A stretch of 64,000 nucleotides of DNA from Elephas maximus indicus (taxonomy: Eukaryota; Chordata; Mammalia; Proboscidea; Elephantidae), in assembly GCF_024166365.1 (NCBI RefSeq), contig NC_064821.1:106808349-106872348 (forward strand). Reading direction: 5' to 3'. Shown here piece after piece: positions 1-10,265 of this stretch. Position 1 is the first letter of the stretch; each line of letters begins with the position of its first letter. The notes beneath the pieces are model-generated. The model was not told the origin of the DNA. It made no database searches and saw only the letters and a list, made by a program, of their open reading frames with translations. A program made the translations under genes and the position numbers.

Positions 1-1004
1 GTCCTGGAGAGCTTAAAGAAAGAAACCATAAGCTCATGCCTTTAAATTTATTTAAATTCTAAGCTCTAGGCAAAATTAGAAGATTGGAGTGTTTCTGTTA
101 ACTGGCATCGACCAATCTCTAATCTCTTAAAATCAGTGGAATGCCATGTCCAAAAATAAGATGTGAAGGCTGGTCATGTGAATTGTTGAATTACAAATTA
201 AGTTAAACACACTGCTTCAGCAGGTCTTTTACGCTCAAGACAGGCATTGGTTAGGAAAGGGTGGAAATTTGAGAACTAAGATGAGGACCATTTTGGGTTC
301 AGATGAATACGATTCCCTGTAGCTCCCTAAATCCACTGAGATGTCCTTGTCAACAGAAGGAGTCCTTCTGCCCCTGTCCGCACACTGCCTTGTGTGGAGA
401 CCCTGTAATGGCCTCACCTGAGATAATTACCTTCAAGGGTATGCCTGTTATCTTCCTGTTCCATTATAACAATTTTTATTTTCTCTTAAGCTACAAAAAA
501 GAAGTCAAATCCCATCATACTTCAGGGAGACAAGTAAAGAAAGTTTGTTTAAATACCTATTTAATATGTGCAATTTCCTGCTTATCTATATCTGTAGAAC
601 TCTAGGAAATATGTGTGGGAATTGACTTAGGTAGGGGAAAGGCTATATCAAAGAGAAGGAATTACCAAGATGAATGCAGTTATCAGAGATTTTTAATTCA
701 ATGATCTAGTTCAACAAAATGCATCTATTTGATCAGTTGATCAATTGAAACCTGGTTTCAACAGATCCTTATTCCAAGTGAAGTTGAAATGTCAAAAATT
801 CATTGATATAATGTACAGGAAAAAAATCTGGAGACTTGTGTAGATAAGAATGTTGAAATAGAATTATTAAGTATGACTTGGTCACTAAGCTTCTCATTAT
901 GCATTTTTGGAACCAAGAACTCCCCCAAAAGCAACAAGTACTCAGGGAAAGTGTAGCAGAAAATTTTGAGATTAGCAGTGGAAAGTTCAACAGTAGGTGA
1001 GTGT
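1..1004. other. Unassigned non-coding stretch
   Basis: AT-rich sequence in which I recognise no gene, RNA or repeat family. The open frames are short, overlap on both strands and show no domain or splice-site support. Confidence 0.5.
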
Positions 1005-1016
1005 AAGGGGCCAGTA

Positions 1017-1184
1017 AAACCAAAAACCAAACCCAGTGCCATCGAGTTGATTCCAACTCATAGCGACCCTATAGGACAGAGTAGAACTGCCCCATAGAGT
1101 TTCCAAGGAACGCCTGGTGGATTTGAACTGCCGACCCTTTGGTTAGCAGCCATAGCACTTAACCACTACACCACCAGGGTTTCC
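1017..1184 (-). mobile_element. AfroSINE, short form
   Basis: The plus strand reads the reversed tail (aaaccaaaccc...gactcatagcgaccctatag) and ends in the reversed tRNA-like head (ccaccagggtttcc). A perfect 12-bp TSD, AAGGGGCCAGTA, lies at 1005-1016 and 1185-1196, so both ends are exact. Confidence 0.95.
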
Positions 1185-1604
1185 AAGGGGCCAGTAGGAA
1201 GGCCTAAAAGGGTCTAAAGCAGTCTAACTCCTTTGAACTCTGGAAATTAACCTGACATAGCTCCCTTCCAGGAAAGGACCCCACAGGAGAAATTGCTGTG
1301 TGTGGAATCAAACTCGACTAGAATAGAAGCAACAGAGATGAAGAAAAGACAAAGTCCAGCTATAAGCATGAGTGGGGAAGAGAGGCAGGAAATCGCAGAA
1401 AGCAAGCCAGCATATTTTTTAACACAAGCTAACAACAGAAGAGGGAGCTCTGTTGAAGTTATAAAATCTATCTGAAGCAAACTCCTTTTAAAAGCTCAAG
1501 AAAACAAATTTACATTAAAATCAATAACAAAAAAATTGAGATAATACCCTTTACAAAGTTACTATAAAAAAAAAAAGAAGAAGAACAGTAAAGGATAACA
1601 ATGG

Positions 1605-2025
1605 AGGGTCCTGGACAGAGCTGGAAAAAAATATAGAACAAAATTCTAACTCAAAAAGAAAAACCAGTCTTGCTGGCCTGACAGAGACTGGAGAAACCCT
1701 GAGAGTATGGCCCCCGGGCACCCGCTTAGCTCAGTAAGGAAGTCACTCCTGAGGTTCATCCTTCAGCCAAAGATTGGACAGGCCCATAAAACAAAACGAG
1801 ACTAAGGGGGTACAATCAGTGCAGAGCAGGGACTAGGAGGCAGGAGGGAACAGGAAAGCCAGTGATAGGGAACCCAAGGTTGAAAAGGGAGAGTATTGAC
1901 ATGTCATGGGGTTGTTAACCAATGTCATAGAACAATGTGTGTACTGACTGTTTAACAAGAAACTAGTTTGTCTGTAAACCTTCATTTAAAGTACAGTAAA
2001 AATTTTCAAAAAAAAAAAAAAAAAA
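1605..2025 (+). mobile_element. L1 3' UTR, 5'-truncated
   Basis: This matches the L1 3' UTR seen at other sites in the window. It has 'gacagagactggagaaaccc', then 'tgtcatggggttgttaacca', then 'gtaaaccttcatttaaagta', and a poly(A) tail ending near 2024. The fragment is about 420 bp, without coding sequence. Confidence 0.85.
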
Positions 2026-2102
2026 GGAGCAGAGTAAGATCCCTAAAACAATGAAAGCACACCTAGAAAATATACTCAAAAACAAATCAAAATGTTAACT
2101 AC

Positions 2103-2626
2103 TGTCATGGATTGAATTGTGTGCCCCCAAAATTTGTGTGTCAATTTGGTTAGGCCATGATTCCCAGTATTGTGTGATTGTCCACAATTTTGTCATCTCA
2201 TGTGGTTTTCCTATGTGTTATAAATCCTATCTCTATGATGTTAATGAGATGGAATCAGTGGCAGATATGTTAATGGGGTAGGACTCAACCTACAAGATTA
2301 GAATGTGCCTTAAGTAAATCTCTTCTGAGACATAAAAGAAAGAAGAGGAAAGAGAGACATGGGGACCTCAAACCACTGAGAAACAAGAGCCAGGAGAATA
2401 GTGTGTCCTTTGGACCTGGGGTCCCTCTGCTGAGAAGCTCCTCAACCAGGTGAAAATTGAGGACAAGCACCTTCCTCCAGAGCCAACAGAAAGAGAAAGC
2501 CTTCCCCTGGAGCTGATGCCCTGAATTTGAACTTCTAGCCTACTAGACTGTGAGAGAATAAATTTTCTTTGTTAAGGCCATCCACTTGTGGTATTTCTGT
2601 TTTAGCAACACTAGATGACTAAGACA
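2103..2626 (+). mobile_element. Solo LTR, MaLR-like, full length
   Basis: The element starts TGTCATGGATTGAATTGTG and ends GATGACTAAGACA, the TG...CA ends of an LTR, and is 524 bp long. A polyadenylation signal AATAAA is at 2557-2562. The same family recurs at 39.4-40.8 kb and 58.5-62.3 kb. At the last site it adjoins a MaLR-like internal region, which is the basis for the family call. No clear TSD is left here. Confidence 0.8.
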
Positions 2627-2704
2627 CATACTATTTGAAAATAAGTGAAGAGAAATTTAGAAAATGATAAGAAAAATAATATAAATCAGAACTAGATAAA
2701 CTCG

Positions 2705-3247
2705 GTTTTGAAGCTAAAGAGAAAGAAGAAAACCAAAGACTCGAAGAAGAAACTAGTCTACAGAATCAATAGTCTACATGAACAACATCATCTACCTTGA
2801 GAGCATAAGAACTAGATGGTGCCCAGCTACCATTACTGACTGTTCTGACCAGGCACTCAATATATAGTCTTGGACAGAAGAGGACAAAAACATAGAACAA
2901 AGCACAAATTCCTAACAAAAGGCCAGACTTACTGAAATGGTAGAGACTAGATGAACCCCCGAGACTATTATCCTGAGATACTCTTTCAACTTGGAACTCA
3001 AACCACTCACAGAAGCCACCTTTCAGCCAAATGAAAGATTGGCCCATTAAAATAAATAATATCACCCATGAATACTGTGATTCTCAAAATAATCATCTAG
3101 ATGAAACCAAAAGGTTAACATTTACCCTAGACCAAAAATGAGAAGGCAAGGGGGAACAGAGAAGCTAGATTAATGGAAACAGAACAACCAAAGTGGAAAT
3201 AAGGAGAATGCTGATATATTTTGAAGAATGGAAAAAAAAAAAAAAAA
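2705..3247 (+). mobile_element. Old L1 3' UTR fragment
   Basis: It shares ordered blocks with the L1 3' UTR at 16.4-17.0 kb: 'gaagaaactagtc', 'agaactagatggtgcc', 'aaaaggccagac', 'ttcagccaaat', 'gagaatgctga'. It is diverged and stops before the usual terminal block, at an A15 run. Confidence 0.65.
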
Positions 3248-3610
3248 GAATTTGGCAAACTCAGAAATGATGTGACAGAACTCAAGAGAATTACCAATAA
3301 AAGGAAATAAATTAATAAAGATTTAAAAAGGAGAACAGTAAGATTACATAGATACCACGAGTACTGCCTTTAAAAAAAAAAGTTAAAAGTATTTAATCAA
3401 AACTAAATAAGGAAAAAAAAAGTCAAGAGAAAATGATGAATATTGAAGAAAGACAAAGAAAATGCAACATGTAGATAATAGGAGTCCTTGTAAACACCAA
3501 ACCACAAAATCACCAAAGGGGAAGGAATCAAATACTAAAATCTTTCCTGAAATAAAAAATAAAAGTATTTGAAACTATACATTGAAAAAGCACACTGTGT
3601 GCCTGAGAAG
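3248..3610 (+). other. Possible L1M/HAL1-like internal remnant
   Basis: A-rich sequence ending 'aaaaagcacactgtgtgcctg'. It resembles old L1 internal sequence and may continue at about 4900-5165, where 'ggatcatatacacagcaaca' occurs. No reading frame survives. This is a family impression only. Confidence 0.3.
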
Positions 3611-3874
3611 TGGCTGTGCCACTTAAGTTTTTGTCTTTCATCTCTAAACCCACCCTTCTATACTTGGCTTTGCAATGCTGGAGCTGGAACTCTGCAAGTC
3701 ACATTTCTGCTTTCCCTGATGGTTTTATGACAGATTTTCCTACAGAAAGCTATATGGCTGGAAGAAGGGAGTCATTAGTAGCTGTCTGCATCCTGTAGGT
3801 TTCCTGTCTCTTTGCTGTTCCTATAAGAATCACTTTAGCAGCACTTCTTCATCCCAGCAGAGGAAATTTCTTCC

Positions 3875-4072
3875 TGTGTTGTTGTTGTTAGTTGCCATCA
3901 AGTTGATTTAGACTTATGACAACTCCATGTGTGACACAAATGATTAAGGTTAGTGGTTCAAACCCACCCAGAGGTGTTTCAGAAAACAGGCCTGCTGATC
4001 TGCTTCTGAAAGGTCACAGCCTTGAAAACTCTGTGGACCAGTTTTGCTCTGCACACATGGGGCCACCATGAG
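3875..4072 (-). mobile_element. AfroSINE with inverted 5' part
   Basis: The left part (about 3875-3940) is a reversed SINE/RTE tail (gttgttgttagttgccatca). The rest (about 3950-4072) is SINE in the forward direction, from 'gtggttcaaacccaccc' to 'ggggccaccatgag'. A perfect 8-bp TSD, TTTCTTCC, lies at 3867-3874 and 4073-4080, so this is one insertion event. The layout fits twin priming. Confidence 0.75.
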
Positions 4073-4440
4073 TTTCTTCCCCCAGCAGCAACTAATTCCA
4101 GTTTTCAGGTTTTCCAGTACTTGTAGAACAGCACCCTCTTAAAGACATCAGCACCAGCCACCTGGTGCCCTGTCCTCAGAGGTTTGGACTCCAGCCCCAA
4201 AAGACCCTTGTCATATTCCAAGCTCAGAGACATCAGGACCAGATAAGCAGTGTCCTCTCCTCAGAAGTATTGGGTTTAGCCCCACAGGGTTCAAGCTTCT
4301 AACTTTAAATAATTCCAATCTCTTCCCTTTGTTCTTCAGCCTAGGTGGTAGGAGTTGTTCCCTGTGGTTGTACTTCCATGATTCCTTAGTGTTCTCTTTG
4401 TACCCTTTCAGTTACCCAATTACTTTATAACTATTTAACT

Positions 4441-4606
4441 ATCCTGGTGGCGTAGTGGTTAAGTGCTACAGCTACTAACCAAAAGGTTGGCAGTTCGAAT
4501 CCACCAGGCACTCCTTGGAAACTCTATGGGGCAGTTCTACTTTGTCCTGTAGGGTCGCTATGATTCAGAATTGACTCGACGGCAACAGGTTTGGTTTTCT
4601 TTTTGG
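4441..4606 (+). mobile_element. AfroSINE, short form
   Basis: Head 'cctggtggcgtagtggttaa', middle 'ccttggaaactctatggggc', tail 'gactcgacggcaacaggttt' followed by T/G-rich tail repeats. It interrupts the possible LTR remnant. Confidence 0.93.
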
Positions 4607-5179
4607 TTTATATTAAATTAAGCCTGTTCTGATTATTAGTTTCTGAGTGGACACTGACTGATGATAAAGAAATTGGTACCAAAAATGGCCCCAGGAAGCA
4701 GAACCTCAAAGATCTGATTTGCATGTTGGTTTGGTCAAGTCCTTGGGCCGGAACACAGTGTTGAGATTTTAACAATGGAAAAGGGAATGCTAGGTAATCC
4801 ATGGCATGCAGCAGCATCACAATTAATATAATTAGCCTCTGTGGTTGATGGTGATGAAGTGTCTGCCGAAGCACTAAGACAAATTCTAATAAAATCACTG
4901 AGCTTTAAGAAAAAAGAAAAAATCTTGCAAAAAGCTCACTGGACTTTTAAGGGGAAAAACAGATTATCGTCAGATTTTTCTATAGCAATATTGTATGCCA
5001 GAAGAAAATAGAGTAATATATTTAAGGTCCTCAAAGAGAGAAGATGTGAGCCAAGGATCATATACACAGCAACACTCACCAGAAATAAGAAAGGACCAAA
5101 CTGTCATCAACATGCAAGAACTCAAGGAATATTGTTCCAGTGATTTGTTCCCAAAGAATCTACTAAAGCTGAACAGATC

Positions 5180-5362
5180 ACATGATAGCCACTAGCACAT
5201 GAGGCTATTTAAATTTTTTAAATTTAATAAATTAAAATTAAACAAAATTAAAAGTTTAGTTCCTCAGTCAAGCTAACCACATTTCAAGTGTTCAATAGCT
5301 ACCTGTGGCTTCTAGACAGTACAGATATAGAACATTTCCAACATGGCACTGTACTAGCAATG
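5180..5362 (-). mobile_element. hAT-Charlie non-autonomous element, MER3-like
   Basis: It shows the order expected from memory of MER3: 'gatagccactagcacatg', a TTTAAATTTA/TTAAAATTAA core, 'gttcctcagtcaagctaacc', 'atagaacatttcc'. The terminal repeats are degraded. Confidence 0.6.
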
Positions 5363-6013
5363 AGCATCAGATAACCAAAATGACTAGAAAATTGTTGACA
5401 TAAGGACTGATAGTGAATATTAAATAGATACTTAATTGAGTAACTAAGACTAAAAGATTAAAAGAGATTATAATATATAATGGTTATGTAATCTGAAAAT
5501 CCAGATAGAGTAAAACTAAAAAAAAAAAACAGAGCAATGAAAATAGCATACATAAAGTAAAAATATTTTAATTTCTATTTTTAGTAATCATAACTGATGG
5601 TGGTAGTATTAGTATTGCTATCCTAAGACTATTATATGTGTAATGAAAGACAAAGCAGAAGAATAATTATGAAATATTCTAATTATATCATTCCATATGT
5701 CCTTGAGAACCAGGATTCTCAGTGTGGAAGAAAGGAGATACAGATGTAATATAGAGAAGGTTAGGTAAAAACACTGTAGCCTGAATTTGAATTAGAAATA
5801 TCAGCATAGCCCAGAAACCGTTGCCAACCCATTAGTAATGAACATACATAACATACATAGGGCCCAGATTATGGTTTGCTATACCATTTCTGACTAAAAG
5901 AAATCAAGGATTCTTGGAAAAATGGCTGATTCCAGGTCTGGGGCAAAATATATACAAGATGTGCCTGGAAAATCTTGACATAGTAGATAATGAAGAAGAT
6001 ATCAAAGACTACT

Positions 6014-6181
6014 TTAAAAACTAAAGTAAACCCGTTGCTGTACAGTCGATTCCAGACTCATAGCAACCTTATAGGACAGAGTCGAACTATCCCATAGGGT
6101 TTCCAAGGAGCAGCTGGTGGATCTGAATTGCTGACCTTTTGGTTGGCAGCCAAACGCTTATCTACTGTGCCACTAAGACCC
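6014..6181 (-). mobile_element. AfroSINE, short form
   Basis: Reversed tail 'gactcatagcaaccttatag' to a degraded reversed head 'tgccactaagacc'. The 11-bp TSD CAAAGACTACT is at 6003-6013 and 6182-6192. Confidence 0.93.
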
Positions 6182-6421
6182 CAAAGACTACTACGGTCAT
6201 GTAAAAGAGATTCAGGAGCCAATATGAAGACACCAAAGATGAAACAAATTCAAAAATTGAAACCCATTAAATATGTTTAAGTCTGTGAGTTTATAATAAT
6301 ATTAAAAGAAAAAAGAGCTAATTGGTCACCTTCTGAGGATGACAGCAAACCAATTCACTTTCTTGAGAGCTGGGTATATTAAAAGAAAGAATCAAGCATT
6401 TACTTTACCTATCCTATATGA

Positions 6422-6590
6422 GGAAACCCTGGTGGCGTAGTGGTTAAGAGTCTGGCTGCTAACCAAAAAGTCGGCTGTTTGAATCCACCAGGCGCTCCAT
6501 GGAAATCCTGTGGGTCAGTTCTACTCTGTTCTATAGGGTCACTATGAGTTGGAATCCACTTGATGGCAACTGGTTTGGTTTTAGTTTTGG
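6422..6590 (+). mobile_element. AfroSINE, short form
   Basis: Complete from 'ggaaaccctggtggcgtagt' to 'gatggcaactggtttggttt'. The 11-bp TSD ATCCTATATGA is at 6411-6421 and 6591-6601. Confidence 0.95.
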
Positions 6591-8542
6591 ATCCTATATG
6601 AACTGGCTAACCAAATAGTAGATAAAGGAAAGTGTCTTTTTAAAAAATTATTCCAGCTAATACCTGAAAACAAAATGATAGAATATCACTATTTTGAAGC
6701 CTCTGATGAATAAATGGGTCTAGCTCTTGAGCATCATCAGCTACTAAAATTATTTTTAAAAAGATAAAATTAGACGTTTATGTGCCTTCTGATGAAAACA
6801 CAGTATCACCTACAGTACTGCCAAAGGGACTGACCCTGAGCCCAATCAAGCCTCTGGATCCAGCTGCCAATCTTCAGAACATACAAGGGGTAGATGAGCG
6901 TGTTGAACTGCAACATGAATTGCAATTTAAAAAATCCAGACTTCAGGAAATTCTACAGGTCAAATGGACTGGAATATATTTTGTGGGGGGAGAAAAAAGG
7001 AGTTAGAAAGAGAACTTTACGTTCAAACTGACTTAGGACATAGAAACTAAAAACTTGGGCATGATTAGATTAAAATATGTAAAAATGCACACTTAAGGGA
7101 TGGAAAAAAAACATTAAAAATACAAGGAATTGATCACCATATAAAAGTCAGGGTAGCTGTTACTTTTGGAGGGAAGGGAGAGGGCTGTGATTAGGATGAG
7201 GTACATGTAGAGGCTTCTGGGAAGGCTTACGAAGTTCTATTTCTTGACTTGTGTGTTGGCTACAAGATGTCCGCCTTAAAATAATTCACTAAGCTAATAA
7301 AAAGTAGTATTTGAAAGATGCCAGAGTGGTGATTTTTACCAAGGCCCATTTTAATTCACCCCTTTGTCCATTGCAGAAGATGTATGGTCTTGGAGAATGA
7401 TATGGATTCTCTTCAATTGTCAGGTGGCAGTACTTCAATTGCAAATGTTTTTTCAAATATGGCCTCTTTACTAGAGCAAATCAACACAGACCCATGCATT
7501 TGGTATGTAGGTATTGATCTGATAAATGCTGTGTTCTCTATCCCAATAAGCAGAGAATGCCAAAGAGTTTGCTTTCATCTGGCAGGAAAGTAGTTCACCT
7601 TCATTGTCTTACTTCAGGGTTATAGCAAATCTGGCTGTCTGTCAAAATGCAGTCAACAGGACATTGATGGCCTTACTGTCTTAAAGAGCATCATGATAAG
7701 TCACTGTATAGATGACATTGTGTTTGTAAGAAATAATAAATAAGAAGCAGCAGTTATTCTAGGTGCCTTAATAAAACACATGTGCATAAAAAGGTGTGAG
7801 ATAAAACTTACAAAAATCCAGGGCTCTTCTATCTCAGTACAGAGGTACTTAGAAGGCCTCTTAGAATTTTGGAGATAGCATATATTATATTTGGGCAAGC
7901 TGCCAGACTCGTTTATCAAATAACACCTAAGACTGTCAACTATGATTAGGAACCAGAGCAAGGGATAATTTTCCAACTGGTCCGGGATATGGAGCAAGCA
8001 ACTGGGATTTATAATCTAGCAGATCCACGGTGGGCAAGATGTGTACGGCTGATCAGAATACTGGAGAGATAGCCTGTGGCCAGCCCCCAGTAAAAGAATT
8101 AGAATACAAGCAAAACCATACACTCTTCCACAAATATTCACTGTTTCGAGAGACATCTCCTGGCTGGTCAAATGCTTGGCCACAGGACACCAAGAGACCA
8201 TGTGACCTGGACTGCCCATATAAATTGCGTATTATCTAATACATCTAGCTATAGAATTGGACATGCATAGCAACCCTCCAAAACTGAGTGTAAATGTGGA
8301 ACATGAGATTTTACTAAAGCAGGTAGTGAAGGCAGTGTTGAACTGCATGGGCAGATGACTCAGGCTCACAGCGCACCTACTCCAGCTGTCCTGCCACTTC
8401 TTCTTCAATTCACCATAATAGTTTTGTGGGGAGTTGCCTATGAAAAGTGGTTAAAGAAGCAAAACATGCAAGAACATGCACCAGCTAAAAGCAGACTGCT
8501 GGAGCATTACTGCCCTACTGAAAGGTCATCCTGAAGGATATA

Positions 8543-8712
8543 CCAAAAAAAAAACCAAACCCACTGCCATCAAGTCGATTCCAACTCATAGCAACCCTAT
8601 AGGACAGAGTAGAACTGCCCCATAGAGTTTCCAAGGAGCACATGGTGGATTCGAACTGCAGACCTTTTGGTTAGCAGCCATAGCTCTTAGCCACTACACC
8701 ACCAGGGTTTCC
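8543..8712 (-). mobile_element. AfroSINE, short form
   Basis: Reversed tail with an A10 tract, ending in a reversed head 'accaccagggtttcc'. The 13-bp TSD CCTGAAGGAT(A/G)TA at 8530-8542 and 8713-8725 has one mismatch. It lies inside the ERV pol fossil and is therefore younger. Confidence 0.94.
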
Positions 8713-9071
8713 CCTGAAGGATGTAGGTAAGAGTAATTCTTTCAGTAGGCAAAACCTCAAGCAGGACACATGATTGTCCCCTTTGCCTGGAAAGAAAAGT
8801 TACAGATCTACAGCAATTTGTGGAACAAGACTAAGAAGACTGGAAGGCTGATAACAAGAATGCATGGGAGAGAGTTGTAAGGTTGAATCTCACAGGACAG
8901 CCCCAGAGAATATTTGTGTTCTGTGTGACACTCACCAGAAGGCACCCACTGCAGAGGAGGCTTTCAATAATCAGTTAGAAAAGATGATCTGATCTGAGCA
9001 TGTCAGTATCTTTCCCAGTAATGCCAGAGCTTGCTCAATATGTTCATGTATGAAGTGGCCATAGTGGCAAA

Positions 9072-9241
9072 ACCAAAATCAGACCAAACCCATTGCCATT
9101 GAGTTGATTCCAACTCATAGTGACCTTATAGGACAGAGTAGAATTGCCCCATAGGGTTTCCAAGGAGCTGCTGGTGGATTCAAACTGCAGACCTTTTGGT
9201 TAGCAGGCGAGCTCTTAACCACTGCACCACCAGGGCTCCCG
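9072..9241 (-). mobile_element. AfroSINE, short form
   Basis: Reversed tail through reversed head 'caccaccagggctccc'. The 10-bp TSD TAGTGGCAAA is at 9062-9071 and 9242-9251. It splits the integrase part of the ERV fossil. Confidence 0.94.
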
Positions 9242-9599
9242 TAGTGGCAAAGCTGCTATTATTTATGGGTTCAACAACATAGATTTCCCCTCACCATGTT
9301 GACTCTGGATACTACTGCAGCTGAGTGCCCACTCTTACAACAGTGGAGACCCAAGCTTAGCCCCCTGTATTATACCATAACCTGGGGAGACCAGCCAATC
9401 ACTTGGTGGCAGATTAATTAATTGAAGCCTTTCCAATATGGGGGTGGGAGGAGGCAGCAATTGTCCTCATAGGAATGTAAATTTGTTTTGGACATGTACT
9501 TATCTTCCCTGCCTGCAGGAAATATGAATAATCACATAGTGATATATAAGGAAGGGACTAGAGATAGGAAGATCAAGTATAAAGCATTATAAATAAAAA

Positions 9600-9750
9600 T
9601 TGGAATTACAATTCCTGTAATTCCTCTGCTGTAGTACTTCTCAAGCTGCATTATAACTGGAGCTCTGTGAGGGCAGTGGCAGTATCTAGGTGGCTCTCCA
9701 TCATATCCCTAGTACCTAGTATTGTGCCTGGGACAGAGCAGAGTTCCATA
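9600..9750 (+). mobile_element. L2 LINE 3' end fragment
   Basis: It carries the L2 terminal theme 'agctctgtgagggcagtggc', 'atccctagtacctagtattg', 'gcctgggacagagcag'. The remaining L2 end (gtttgttgaatgg) appears at 10150-10165, beyond two SINE insertions. Confidence 0.6.
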
Positions 9751-9914
9751 AACCAAACCAACCTGCTGCCGTCAAGCCAATTCCGACTCATAGCAGCCCT
9801 ATAGGACAGAGTAGAACACCCCCGATAGGTTTTCCAAGGAGCGCAGCCGGTAGGTTCCAACTGCCAACCTTTTGTTTAGCAGCTGAGCTCTTGACCACTG
9901 TGCCACCAGGGCTT
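9751..9914 (-). mobile_element. AfroSINE, short form
   Basis: Reversed tail 'attccgactcatagcagccc' to reversed head 'gtgccaccagggc'. The flanks share CAGAGTT(C/G)(C/G)ATA (left about 9739-9750, right 9915-9926), a decayed TSD within the L2 end. Confidence 0.9.
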
Positions 9915-9948
9915 CAGAGTTGGATAGATACGTGTTAAATGTTTGTTA

Positions 9949-10147
9949 AGGAGCCCTAGTGGTGCAAATGGTTAAGAGCTCTGCTGCTAACTGAAAGGTT
10001 GGTAGTTCGAATACAGCCAGCGGCTCCACAGGAGAAGACCTAGTGGTCACCATCCATAAAGACTGCAGCCAAGTAAACCTTATGGAGCAGTTCTATTCTG
10101 TCACGTAGATCACCTCTGAGTCAAAATGCACTGATGAACCTAACAAC
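9949..10147 (+). mobile_element. AfroSINE ending in RTE-like CCTAACAACAA
   Basis: Head 'ggagccctagtggtgcaaat', a middle block 'aaagactgcagccaagtaaa', and a 3' end 'gatgaacctaacaacaaa'. This end is the RTE terminus rather than the T/G-rich tail of most copies here. The flanks share AA(A/C)(T/C)GTTTGTT on both sides. Confidence 0.85.
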
Positions 10148-10265
10148 AAACGTTTGTTGAATGGCTGCATATCTTACTATGCATCGTAATGCTTTAAAAG
10201 TACTTTGCTCAATGTAGGTGCTTAACAGACATTTGTTAACTGGAAAAAAGTTATAATCAACTGGA

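Larger units (their letters stand above)
3611..4680 (+). other. Possible old LTR-like element (interrupted)
   Basis: Between two pieces of probable old L1 lies C/T-rich sequence that ends 'gagtggacactgactgatgataaagaaattggtacc'-like. That is reminiscent of the LTR/internal junction of old ERVL-type elements. Two AfroSINEs (3875-4072 and 4441-4606) interrupt it. I cannot fix its ends. Confidence 0.3.
5700..7003 (+). other. Unrecognised ancient sequence with a 74-codon frame
   Basis: Once the SINEs at 6014-6181 and 6422-6590 are removed, the flanks join cleanly at their TSDs into one stretch of about 950 bp. It ends in an open frame at 6782-7003 that begins MPSDENTVSPTVLPKG. The frame has no catalytic motif I recognise and no clear splice acceptor. 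It could be a decayed processed pseudogene, the 5' part of the ERV that follows, or an old repeat. Confidence 0.3.
7384..9470 (+). pseudogene. Endogenous retrovirus pol remnant (RT to integrase)
   Basis: Fossil of a retroviral polymerase. From 7384 one frame carries RT-like sequence through VGIDLINAVFSIPIS, is cut by a TAG at 7591, then continues in the same frame with LLQGY and CIDD. CIDD replaces the usual Y-x-D-D catalytic box, and the frame stops again near 7738. A shifted frame (about 7785-7880) reads IKLTKIQGSS and LLEFWR, resembling the RT thumb/connection with an internal deletion. Beyond the SINE at 8543-8712, about 8930-8975 reads HQKAPTAEEAFNN. After a second SINE, about 9385-9420 reads GDQPITWWQI, like the start of an integrase core. 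Stops, frameshifts and two SINE insertions make it non-functional. No gag, env or paired LTRs were identified. The class (I or III) is undecided. Confidence 0.7.

Noticed and set aside
4441..4520. tRNA gene, from the tRNA-like 'gtggttaag...ggttggcagttcgaatcc' sequence here and in about 40 similar sites
   Set aside because: It is the AfroSINE head: no full cloverleaf, and each is joined to the SINE body and tail.
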